64,000 bases of DNA from Corythucha ciliata (taxonomy: Eukaryota > Arthropoda > Insecta > Hemiptera > Tingidae): contig CM075943.1 in assembly GCA_038030265.1 (NCBI GenBank), positions 59,867,971 to 59,931,970 of the forward strand. The letters run 5' to 3'. Positions within the stretch are counted from its first letter, which is position 1. Every line of letters begins with the position of its first letter. The notes beneath the pieces are model-generated. The model did not search any database. It was not told the origin of the DNA and saw only the letters and a list, made by a program, of their open reading frames with translations. Below are positions 32,001-44,600 of the stretch, piece by piece. The position numbers were made by a program, and so were the translations under genes.

Positions 32001-35000
32001 CACCTGTTGTTTGCTTTGGGTAACAGGCCCAAATATATTCTCCACATAATACAACTGATTTACAATTTGTGTCGGAAAAATAATAATAATTGTCTTCTTC
32101 GACGGTTTTCGGTCGTTCCGGTGCGTGGAGCTCGCTACTGGCGGTCTGTTAAGAGTCCCTTCGCGCTGTTCGCAAGATCCTCTTGCCCGTTGTGTCGCTG
32201 AGTTGTCCACCTGGTCTTGTCGTTGACCGTTGGTTAGCCGTCCCTCGGCGCTATGGACAGACTTTCGGGATAACGGTCCGTTAGCGTCCCTTGGAGCTGT
32301 CCTTACGTATTGGATTTGACCGATGTCGTTGATCGGCTCAGTTCAGTCCGGTGTCGTCTTCTTCGCCGGGTTCGGCTAGGACAGGGAAAGGTTCGGACAG
32401 GATCGGTCTCACTCTGAATGAATTCTGGGGCAGACACAAGTGTCACTAAGCCCCGTAATTTCCATATCAAGTTCCACCGAGGGTGAGGGAATGAACAGCA
32501 ATTTTTGACCGGAGTATTCTCAACGGCCTGGCACGCATGCCTATCGGTGGCGGTCATCTCCACGATAGGGTTTCCCTTCAACAAGTGTCCGGAGTCTTCT
32601 CAACGGAGTCGAGCTTGGAAGGTTCCCGCAAGGTTATCCTGCCGGTACGATGTTGTGTGTACGTCAGGCCAACTGACAATTTAGGCCAGGGACGGTCTGA
32701 TTCACAATGGGGTGTCCACTTCAACAAGCGTCCGGAGTCTTCGAGCTTGGGAGGTTCCCGAAAGGTTTCCCGCACCACTGGTAAAAAAAAAAAAGACGGG
32801 GAGGGGGGGAGGCAAGAGGCCTCGGTCAGAGTCAGCCTTACACCAACCAGTCAGGATCAAATCACTGAGTGGCCGGAAAGGTTCTCGATAGGCTTTGCCC
32901 GTCTCTGCCTTGTAGAGGTGTGACGTGACAGCTTTTGTTGGTCACAGTGACAACTAGCTCCGGTGACTGTGCAGTCACTGTGACAAAAACCAGTGATTTT
33001 GTCACTTAAGTGAATACTGTAGCAGTTCGTTTGAGCAAACGCCTAATGTCAACGGCGTCATTTTCCCACTCTTTAGCGTCATGTGTTCTGTTTCTGCTTC
33101 TTTTTTCTGAATTCCGACCATCCACACAGAAATTAATTTAACAAAATACATAACGTAGGTACATATTCCAATAATTTGAATTCAATTAATATAGTGCACC
33201 TAGGCGAAAAAGAGTGCGTTTTCTGGGCACCTAGCATGAGGCACAGTGTGAGGCTGATGAAATCAAAACTCCTTTGTATTGGAAATCCTCAACTAAGACG
33301 TCAACCAATACGTTTAGGGTTGCCAGGTGTCAGAGGGATGAAATCAGGAACCCTCCCTTCTTCCAAAGTCACTTGGGGGGGGGGGGGGGTGACCAGTCTC
33401 ATACAAACGAACAATTACTATAGGTCTGGTCTATGCAAGGTGTTCGGAGCACATCAGTTGCCGTGGCATGGCTGGTCCCGCCAATTTTATCACATCGCCA
33501 TATCGTTAATTCATGTCCCCAATTTCGAGAGCCTGAACGCTGAAGGAAAATGCCCCAAGCGGACGCTCATAATAGCGGAATGAGACCAGTTACAATGAAA
33601 AAGTTCTTCCCAGTAGCGTACAGAGGTATGGGCGAGGGAGGGGGGACCGCCCCGGGGCTATCAATTAGACAGAGCCCCCGAAAAGCTTAGATACGGAAAA
33701 ATGAGGATTTTTAGGTTCTATATTCAAGGATGTAGGTAAGTGAAAAGGTTGGAAAGCGATTTGACTCCGTTATACGAATTTCAGTCCGTATCCAACCGTG
33801 AGAATGTACTATAACGTTACAAGTGATATCAGCAAAGAGTGTGTGAGCTGAATATTCGATTGAGCCCCCGAGGAGTGCTTCTTTGGAGGCTCAAATTCAG
33901 AAAATGCCCGCCTTCTTGAGGAAAATTTGCGGCTAAAATAGAGAAAATACGCCGTCCCAAGTTTCGCTAGGTCCATAAGCGCACTAATATACTGATCGGC
34001 AATTTGAAACTTGCTGACGGGGCAAAAACCGTAGAGAAAAACGCTAAATCCGTGGCTATAACTGGCTGATAACTGGTCTCACGATGCAACTTCCAGATCA
34101 AAATTGAGAAAAAATCGTCGATTCGCAGAACACGGCGGCCATTTCACGTCTAAAATGTATATATCAACTCAAAAGTGTAGTTTTTGGGGATACTAAAATC
34201 GAGAATGCACTGTATTCTCACTGTTACTTGTACAAGGCAGTACAAGTAAAAAAAACGCTAATTCAGGTTAAAATTAGGCAAAACTGAAATTGCGAAAAAT
34301 GGCACGTTCACATAGAAAGAAAGAGAATAGATGCTGAATACCTGCAAAATTATTCGCAGCTTATTCACAGCTGAAATTTTAGAAAAATCGATAATTCACT
34401 GATGAAGTTAAGGAAAAACGTTAATTCGCGAACACAAATAAAGAAAATCACTAAATTCGCGGCTGAAATGGGAAAACTCAAATCTGTAGCTTCTGAAAGA
34501 TTCTAGGGTCAAACTGGAAAACATCGCTAGCAGCAGAGAGTGGAAAAAAAAATGCAGGGCAAAAATATTTTTAAAAAACGCGACTAAAATTTTAAAAATC
34601 ACTTAATTAGCGCGCCTAAAATTAATAAAAACACTAATTTTCAGCTGACATTTTGAAAAAGTGCTAATTCCCTTTGATAAAAATGGTTAATCTGCGGCTG
34701 AATATGAGGAAAACGCCAATTCGTGACAAAAATGGAGGAAAATCACTAATGCAAGAGATAGATACGATACTGCGTTGCTAAAATTGATAAAAAGCGCTGT
34801 TTCGCTGTTAAAAAAATGGAAAAATTGCCAATTTGCAGCTGACATGTCGGAAAACGCCAAGTCGTCTAAAATTAACAAAACTCGGTAACTCACGGGTGAG
34901 AAACACTACTACGCTGCTAAAATTAAGATTAAGCGCTAAGTTCACGAATTTTTTCGCGCAAAATAAAAACATTTTCCCGGATTTGACAATAAATTTCTCA

Positions 35001-35578
35001 GAGTTTGCTCGCTGAACAACAAAAATTTTCGGGGATTCTTGTTGCCAGCAAACCAATTTCGCTGGTTAACCCAAGTAATGAGGGTCGCGGTCTCTGAATT
35101 GAGTCACCCGGCGAGAATTGGTTTGACGGCATCGAAAATCCCAGAAATATATACGTAAAAAGTCACCGCCTTGGGTAAAATTACGCCAAAAGTCACGCCA
35201 AGGGGAAAAAATTTACGCGAAACGTCACATTTATGTAACGTGCATGTAGGAGAAAAACTGTTTCGAAACGGCCGCAGCACACCAATGGACAAATTTTACG
35301 CGCCTCGGTGGTGTAATGGATACAATACTCGCTTCGCAAACCCATGCGGGCCTGGGTTCGAATCTAGCAATTGCCCATTTCACTATAAGGCAGCGGCGAA
35401 CTGTGACACAGCACACTCGGCTTCGTGTGGGCGTTCCCGGCGCTGTGCGTTCAACAAACCGCGCACCGACCGAAACGCCCACGTAGTACGGGTGTGAAGT
35501 ACACGGTTGGATCAGGGTAGGGCGTATGAGCCCAAAGGAGGCTTTGGCGCCTCGGGTTCGAAACCCGGCGCCCACTAA

Positions 35579-35618
<40 letters not shown>

Positions 35619-38600
35619 GATTAAGCATTTTAATGGCACCAATTGTCAATTTAGCCATCTGCAACGCGCAAATGATCAGTTTGGGTATTTTTAGGGCACG
35701 AATTGTCTGCAGCTCAGCCATTTTCAAAGCGCTGAGGATCAATTTGGCCGCATTTTTGAAGTACGAATGCGGTAAGTTTTGCCATTTCCCGGGCACGAAT
35801 GAACCCGTTAGCCCTTTTTAGGGGTGTGGGCCGTGTGCGGGGATGGTATAGGCCGATGGTTGGTGCGCAAACGCCCATGATCACTTTGACAATATTTAGA
35901 AAGCAGATATAGCCACTTTGAAGGCGCGAGACCTCTGAAGGGCGCAAATGCTCAGTTTGGTCAATTTTAGAAAGTGAATTGTTTGCGCGAGTAGGCCATT
36001 TTCAAGGCTTTAAACAGCCAGTTTTGTTATTTATAGGGCACGAATCGTCAGCTTAAACATTTTTAAGGCATGAAATGAATGCTCAGTTAAGCAATTATTG
36101 ACGTGAAAATGTTAAATTTCGCCATTTTCAGGGCTGGAATTGTAAGTTTAACAATTTTTTATCAATTTCAGGGCGTGAATATAGCCAGTTTGCCCATTTT
36201 TACTGCGCAAATCGCCAGTATGGTCAATTCTAGGGCATGAATAATCAGAATGTAATGTTTTCAGGGCACGAATCGTCAGTTTTGCCATTTTAGAAACCCA
36301 AATGGTCATTTTTGATGTTCATATAGAGCAGGAAGTTCCATTGTAAGGCTATTTTTAGACCGATAAATTGCCAGTTTTCTAGGCGTGAATGGTCAGCTTT
36401 GTCCATTTCGTCTGTTTAATCATTTTCAAGGCGCGATTCATCAGTTAAGTTATTTTTAGGGAGCGTAGAGTCAGTTTTTTAGTAAAGTCAGTCGATTTCC
36501 TGGCTTGTTCAACAAATAATGGTCATGTTTAAGTCGCATAGTCAATGAGATTTTGCCATTTATATGGCGTGAATAGTGCGTCAAACTATAGGGCGAGAAA
36601 ATTCATTTTGGCGAGATTGAAATCTCATAAGGGTGAGGGGAGGGGGGTAATTTCAAATTTTAGTCAGCATTCCACCCAGCCAGCACACTCTTGAATCTGG
36701 AAATCTTGCTGGCGTCATCATAGCCTCAATCTCTCAGTTTCTCAATTTTAGCGGCGAATTTTCGCTTTATCTAAATTTTAGCAGCGTGGTAGCGTTTCCA
36801 ACTCTTCCATTACCTACCGAGTTTTGTCAATTTTTGCCAAGAATTGGAGTTTGACTCAATTTAAGCAGCAAATTAGCACTGAGAATTAGTACTTTTCCCC
36901 AATTTGAACTGGAAAATTAACGTTTTTCTTAATTTTAGCTGCGCTAACTGGTGATTTTTTTCAATTTTTGCCGTGAATTAGTGATTTTCTTCATTTTTTA
37001 TCCGCGAATTAACGTTTTCCACAACTTTATATCACCAAATTGCAATTTAGCGATTTTTCCTAATTTCAGCTGTGAAATAGCGTTTTGTGCTAGTTTTGCG
37101 GCCATTCAGCATCCTATTCCGTTTTTCATACGCGAATGGGCAATTTTACGCCATTTCAGTTGTGAATTTGCGTTTATCTCCATTTCAGCTCGACGAATGA
37201 GCGTCTTTTGTTATATTGACCGTGAATCAACGCAATTTCCCAATTTTAGCCGGGAATTAGCGTTTGTATCAGTTTTAGCAGTGAACAAGCGGAATTACCG
37301 AATGTATCTTTGAAATTTAGCTTCACATTAGCGCTTGCTTGTGCCGAGAAGTAGCGTATTTTTCCAATTTAGCTGCTGATAAGCGCTTTCTGCCAAAATT
37401 TGCCACGAATTAAATATTTAATTATCTTTATTTTAGTTGCAAATGAGAATTTTACATCAATTTTAGACGGGAATTAGCGGTTTTAGCCGTGAATAGACGG
37501 CTTTTCTATCGCTTGTATCCGTGAATTCGCTATTTTTTCTCAATTTTTACCGCGATCTAAGCGCTTTTTCTCATTTTTCAGTCGCAAATTATTTCTCAAT
37601 ATTAGCTAAGAATTACCGCGTTTCCTCAATTTTAGCCAATTTTCTCAAATTGTTCCGCGAATTGGCTTATTAGTAGGCTGGAATTAGTAGATTTTCCCAG
37701 TTTCAGCCACGAATTAGTGATTTTTCTCAATTGCGCTTATTTCTTTTGTTGCCTCGAGAAAACCACGACAGTCCGATTCTACCTGAAGAGCATAGTCACG
37801 AAAGGTGTGCAAAATGATGGCATTTCACCCCTATATACGAGTCCGGAAGTCTGCCTTGCTCTATCTGGGGTCTAAGGATTTTTTATAGCTAATTAAAGTC
37901 CTTAATTTGGGACATGAATTTAACCAGAAGAACATAGTCCAGAAACTAGTCTAATTCGAATGAATGATCGTCTGGCGCCGTCTGCCTGGGGCATTTGCCC
38001 TCAGTGGCTCGCCAAACTCACGAAATTCAGTAAACTTTAACTAACCGGAAGAACATAGTCCTGAAACTGGTCTTATTCGAAAGGATCTATGGAGATTATT
38101 ACAAAAATAATCGTCTGCCTGGGGCATTCGCCCTCGGTGGTCAGTCAAACTCCCTAAATCAGGGATATTAATTAACCAGAAAAACTAAGTCCGGTATATT
38201 GTCTTATGCGAAAGTTTTCATATAGATGAATACGAAAATGATCGTCTGCCTGGGGCACTTGCCCTCAGTGACCCGTCAAACTGCGCAGAGGGAAAATGAT
38301 TAAGCAGAGGAACATAGTCCAGAAACTAGTCCAATTCGAAAGGTTAGGACTTAGTTCTTCCGGTTAATTATTATCCCTGATTTAAGGAGTTTACTAGCCT
38401 CCGAGGGCAAATGCTCGAGGCAGACGCCGTCAGACGATTATATTTGTAATCATCTCTTTAAGACCTATCGAATAAGACCAGTTTCAGGACTGTGTTCTTC
38501 CAGTTAATTAAAATTTACCGAATTACGTGAAATTGGCGAGCCACAGAGGGCAAATGCCCCAGGCAAAGACGGCGGCAGACGATCATATTCGTAATCAGCT

Positions 38601-41600
38601 CCATGAAACCTTTCGAATTGGACTAGTTTCAGGACTATGTTCCTCTGCTTAATCATTTTCCGTCTGTGCAGTTTGACGGGTCACTGAGGGCAAGTGCTCC
38701 AGGCAGACGCCGACAGACGATTATATTTGTAATCATTTCCATAAAACCTATCGAATAAGACTAGTTTCAGGACTATGTTCATTCGGGTAATTAAAATTTT
38801 CCAAATTTCGAGTGTTTGGCGAGCCACAAAAGACAAATGCCCCAGGCAGACGGCGCCAGACGATCATATTCGTTCATCCAGTTAATTATTTTCCTCCGGT
38901 GCAGTTTGACTGGCCACTAAGGGCGAGTGCCCCAGGCGGACACCGGCAGACGATCATTTTCATATTCAGCTCCATAAAACCTTTCGAATTAGACTAGTTT
39001 CTGGACTATGTTCTTCTGGTTAAATTCATGTCCCAAATTAAGGACTTTAATTAGCTATAAAATCCTAAGGCCCCGAGATAGAGCATGGCAGACTTCCGGA
39101 CTCGTAAATAGGGGGTCAAATGCCATCATTTTGCACACCTTTTGTGACTATGTTCTTCCGGTTGAATGGGACTGTCGCTAGCTCTCGAACTATTAGCTTT
39201 TTCTCAATTTCTCGCCACATATTAGTGATTTTTTTCATTTTCAGCCACTGATTAGTGATTTATTTTCGTTTTCTACGATGAGTCAACGCTTTTCTGCTAC
39301 TGTTAAAAGCCGCTATTTGATATTGGCGTTTTTTTTTTTTCAACGTTCTTCCTTGTACTTGCCTAAAGAGTAGCACATTAGAACGCAATTCAATTTCTTC
39401 TGCCTTAAAGGCCTATAGGAATTTGGAGTTGGCGTTTTTTCTCTGGTTTGTCCGCGAAGTTGCCTTCAGATATCTCGAATTGGTGTATTTTTCCTAATTT
39501 AAGTGGCAAATGATCGCTTGTTCTCAATATTTGCCGCTAAGCATCGCTTTGAAACCTAAAAATCCATTTTTTTTCATCTATTTATGCTTTTTGGTGCCCC
39601 CCGTCCCTTTTTGGAATGGTGGCCTCACCATCACGAGATCGCCCATTCGTCGAGAAATCATCATTCTGTGCAGATCCCCCTTCAACAGTCGCCCTTTGGT
39701 ACGTGCAAGGTGTTAGAAGAAATCGCTGGAATGACTTAGACGGCGTAGATCCGCCATGCCGCACTCACAGGATGTTGTTGAGTGCCTCACCTACCAAGAA
39801 CAGAGAAGGCAGTGATTCGGTAAGGCCGATACTTGCCTACAAAAAATGACTAAGTAAGATAGATAACCATAAGAAAGTGTTAGCCTTTTCAAGGATGAAT
39901 AGTTTCTTTAAAAATGTTTAACACGATTTTTCTGAAAAGAGACTAGTAAAGAGGGTCGAATTACTATAGCCATTCTCTGTTAAAGGGTCGCAGAAAATCT
40001 GCAAGTAAGATGGAAGGGGGATATAATTCCCCTGGGGTGGTACAGGGGGTAATAGGGAGTTGTGTTAGAAAGAGGGTGGCTTTGACACCCTCGTCTTTCT
40101 CCACCCCCAAGGAGGATTTAGTCTGGTTCAGTTTCTAGTCAGAGTGTGGTTGTTCTTGAACTTGATACAAAATAACCAATAAACTAATAATAAACCGTCC
40201 CAAGATTTTATTTATTTATTTATTTTAGCAATTATGGTCACAGAGACCCAAAGTCAGGTAGGTGGTGTGTGACTTTGATTGTTGTAGCTACTTCACTATT
40301 AACATGCGCTATTGTTTCTTACTCTTTCGCTAGTATAATTCTAAGAATTCTTAAATATACACTTTTACATACAATAACTACATGCAACGTCTGAATGTGT
40401 TAGTTTCTAATGAGAGGTCACCACCGCGACTCAAAATGACACCAGTATTTTGAATTGAAGTTCAAGTAGGCGAAAATAGAATACCTAAATACCAAGAAGT
40501 TATTATCAAAGTACAAAGATAATTCGGAATATCCCTCGAAAAAAAAAAAAAAAAAAGACTGCGAGAGGTTTGTAAAGGGCGATCTAAATAGCCCGATCGA
40601 TAGGCGGCGGTGGTTGAAGGCGTATACGAAACAGCTGAAACCCGCAATGCTAGCAAGCTATGAAGGGTGCTATGGCCTCGTCGCCACCAATCAATTTTTT
40701 TGTGAAACGTCACTTTCCCATCTTACAAATTCATAGCTTTCTAGCTGGAAACTATAGTAAGGTGAATCGTGGTGGATGTGTAGAAAGTGTAGCTACGCCA
40801 CCTTGCGCTTTATTGAATTTTTCTAGTTCTTAGTGCGGGGAAGTCAAATTAATATGGCTTTATTGATACGCAAAGCCCAAATATTGGCCCTGAAACTCTA
40901 AATTAAGCAGAGATATATGAAGAATGTTCCATACGTACTTGGTTAATTTCGCTAGAAAAACTAACTATTCTAGAACAGTCACTCTAAATATAAATTAACA
41001 AATTGAATATCAAATCATCATTTTAGCCACATTGCTGACTTTATTTCCCCTCAGAACAAGGCTTGCCCACCACGAAACTTTGCCCCCCAAAGAAATTTCA
41101 CCCGCGTCTCTGACAACCTCCAGTCGGTTATAATAGGTGTGTGAAAGATCGTACCTGACACGCCGAGTGGACATTATAATGCACCGACGTGGTTTTTGTG
41201 ATCTACGCTCTATACTACAATTTATTTTCAAGATTTACCCAGATATGTACAGAGATTTCGGTCCAAAAAAATGTGTCATTTTATCGTTCCGACTAAAAGC
41301 AAGATGGTATGAACTTGTTGCTCGGCAACGATTCTTGTTTTTTTCGTCGCGCACCCTTCCGTTCCCGATCGATAGAAGACAAAACAGTAAAGCTTAAACG
41401 TAAAGCCTTTTCGTTCGGCTAGGCCGCCCGGTGCCTTTCCCACCGTCATGGCTCGTTTAGTGGTCAGGTAGAAGAAATTGATTGAATCCCCGAAGATAAA
41501 TTATGCTGACACGAACAGCTCATAATCTACGTACTCCCCTCTCCCTTCAAACCTACTAGTCCATTGCTTTTCACTTGTTGTTGATACAGCTTCAAAAAAC

Positions 41601-44600
41601 CAAAAATCTAACCGTTACTTTATCGAAGGCCCCCATATTTTATTTTACTATCCAGTTTGGGCTCGTTTCATGTCAATAATGCCGTACCTAATTTTTATTT
41701 TTCTTTACAGTCCGATGGAAACACAGCATTTCTTCGGGCGGCAAGGGCTGGAAATTTGGAAAAAGTTTTAGAACAGCTCAAAAACAATGTGGATATTAAC
41801 ACGTCAAACGCGGTAAGCTTACATTTATACTATGAAGGTTTTATATGTGAGATTTGGCGGATGTGCCGGTTGTTAAGATTTGTGCTCTGTGTGTGAAGAC
41901 TATAAATGACTGCACCCAGATTGTTGTGTGTGACGGTATTTGTACTAATTACTACCATTCTGGCTGCGTTGGGTTTTCTGAAGACGATATATCCACCGCG
42001 GCGCACGGTTATCTGGGAAAATGAAATGGTTCTGTGAAAAATGTTCCAAGAAAGTATCAGCATGTCTTAGTGGGGAAGAGGCCGCTCTGAATTTTGCAGC
42101 TATCTATGACGTTGTTGCGACTCAATTAAAGTCTCTGGGTGAGATAAATATTAGGGTATTTTTTTGAGTCGCTTACACCCCAGCACTACAGTGGGGTCTG
42201 TCCTTTCTGTACTGGATAATTTGTCCCTCGAGAGTCCTCCAGAGTGCACGAAGCTGGTAACTCGTCACAACACCTATCCCTCGTTTAGAATTATGGTGGA
42301 CGACCACCGTTTTGAGGAGGTGTTTAACCCAGTGCTGTGGCCCAAAGGCTGCATTTTAGCTCCCTCTCGTCAACCACGGTACCAGCGGGCCGTGGCAGCC
42401 CTCAATGAGGGACCAGCCTGATCTAAGATGACATGACGATTCCGGACGCTTCCCTTCTGCTTCAGACCGTACTAATGAGGGCCTTTCAGCGCAAAATCAA
42501 ATGATTCAGGTGTCAGTCAATTCTACTGTAATCATCCACGTGAATATCCGGGGAATACGAAGCAAACTGTTGAACTGCTTTTCAAAACATCCGCCAACTC
42601 ATAACCAACCTTGAAACCTCCCTCTGAGTCCTAAAAACCTTTTTCAGTTAGTTGTTTTTTCTCCTTTGATAATACACGTTTTTGCACCAAGAGTTTTCCT
42701 CGTTTTTTCTTAGTTTTTCCACTTTTCGGTCGTGAGTTACGCCCGGTTTTTCATCAGGTTATGGGCCCAGCCCTACTAGCTCTGTGGTGAATCGTTTTTT
42801 TTTCTGTCTTTCTGTTCTCGGACCTTTTGTTTTTCAATAATCCGTCGGTATGGATCGCCTGGTCCAAGTTAAAAAGTTCGACGGGGAGAATTTCGCGTTA
42901 TGGAAGTATCAGATGGAAATTCTTTTTGAGGCCGAGGGTCTGCTCGATATCGTGTCGGGTGAAAAGGTCAAACCAGAAGGCGGGTCAGCTGAAGAGCGGA
43001 AGGCTTGGAGAAAAGAAATGCCAAGGCCAAGATGATTATCTCCACTTCTATGGAGTTTTCTCAACTTCAGACGGTTATGTCCTGTGGCTCCAGTGCGGAG
43101 ATGTGGGCGAGGCTCAAGCTCATCCATGAGCAGAGGTCAGCGGCGAATAAAATTGTCCTGAAACAAGACTTCTTCAATTACCGCATGTCCGATACGGACT
43201 CCGTCGCCCAACATATCAGTAAAATCGACTCGTTGGCCCAAGCGTTGGCGAATGTTGAGGAGCCAGTATCCGAGCTGGACAAAATCGCCAAAACGCTCGG
43301 CAGTTTGCCTGCCAAATTCGGCCCATTTGTTACGGCATGGGATTCTTGCGACGAAGCAAAGCAAACATTCGACAACCTCACATCCAGGCTTCTGAAAGAA
43401 GAGCTTCGTTTGAATCAGTCTGAGGAACTGGCTACGGCATTGGCAGCGGTCAAGCTTCATAGAGGTCAAGGTGAGCCGTCTCCATCAATAACTAAAAAGC
43501 GTGATGTCAAATGTTTTTACTGTCATAAGTCTGGTCACGTAAAAAGTCAATGTTATAAGTTCAAGAAACGCCGTGAAACCAGCTCTACCCAACAAGTATT
43601 AAGTGCGGAGTTTAAAAACTGAGAAGCTGTGTGCGAAGACGACGATTGGCTGGCCGACAGCGCCGCGTCGAAGCACATGACGCACAAACGTGAGTGGTTT
43701 TCTCGCCTAAAACCTATCGATCATCCGCTCAACGTTCAAATAGGGGACAACTCTCTGATCGAGTGCGAGGGAATCGGCGAAATTGACATCCTTGCCCGAG
43801 TCAACGGGCAGTGGGAGCCCCGCACCCTCAAGGACGTTCTGTATTTGCCGAAGCTCAAAAAGAACCTATTTTCAATCGGTGCTGTGACGTCTAAAGGCTT
43901 CAAGGTCGCCTTCAACGACAAGGGTATCATCGTTTCAAAGCAAGGAACGTCCGTCGAAGGTATTAAAGCAACCAACCAGTGCTACAAAATGATGTTCAAA
44001 GTCAAACTCGTTGGTCAAGCCAACAGCGCTGAAAGTGACTTCCGTTTGTGGCATGAGAGGCTCGGACACGCTAGTGTTGACGTCGTTCGAAAAATCACTA
44101 ATTTAACCGGACCGGACAAAATATCTTGTGAATTCTGTGAGTATGGGAAACAGTCGAAAAAACCTTTTTCTCTAAATTATCAGAGGGCCTCCTTACCTGG
44201 AGAAATCATACACTCCGATGTCTGTGGCAAAATGCCTGTCACGTCTCTCGGAGGAGCGAACTACTTCGTCATTTTCAAGGACGATTGTACCAGTTTCACG
44301 TTTGCGTACTTCATTCGCAACAAGAGCGACGTTTTCTCGAGGTTTTTGGAGTTTGAAAAACTTGTTGAGCGGCAAACCGGCAGAAAGATTAAGACTTTTC
44401 GTAGTGACAATGGCACCGAATTTGTAAACGGCCAATTCAAAGAACATTTCAAAAAGGAAGGGATTGTGCATGAGACCAGTGCGCCGTACGTGCCCCCAGC
44501 AAAATGGTCGCGCGGAGCGAGAGCTACGTACTATAGTCGAAAAAGCACGTTCAATGCTACACGCCGCCGGTCTCCCGGAAAACTTATGGGCAGAAGCCGT

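Larger units (their letters stand above)
30090..33610 (+). other. Intron 1, no gene recognised
   Basis: AT-rich, low-complexity DNA with G/C homopolymers (G10 at 30432, G13 at 31934, G15 at 33375) and an A-rich tract at 31264-31286. A GC-richer patch at 32080-32930 has short direct repeats and a hairpin, annotated separately. The open frames at 32537-32923 and 33176-33583 show no domains. Confidence 0.4.

Noticed and set aside
32537..32923. 128-residue forward ORF
   Set aside because: It covers short direct repeats and low-complexity DNA; no recognisable protein.
33176..33583. 135-residue forward ORF
   Set aside because: It spans a G15 run and shows no domain or codon signature; probably chance.
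41448..41467. ATGGCTCGTTTAGTGGTCAG followed by GTAGAA as an ankyrin start exon
   Set aside because: It ends in the wrong phase for exon 2 and the donor is poor.
43620..43622. Programmed stop-codon read-through in Copia
   Set aside because: Several other lesions in the same element make a simple mutation likelier; left as a low-interest finding.
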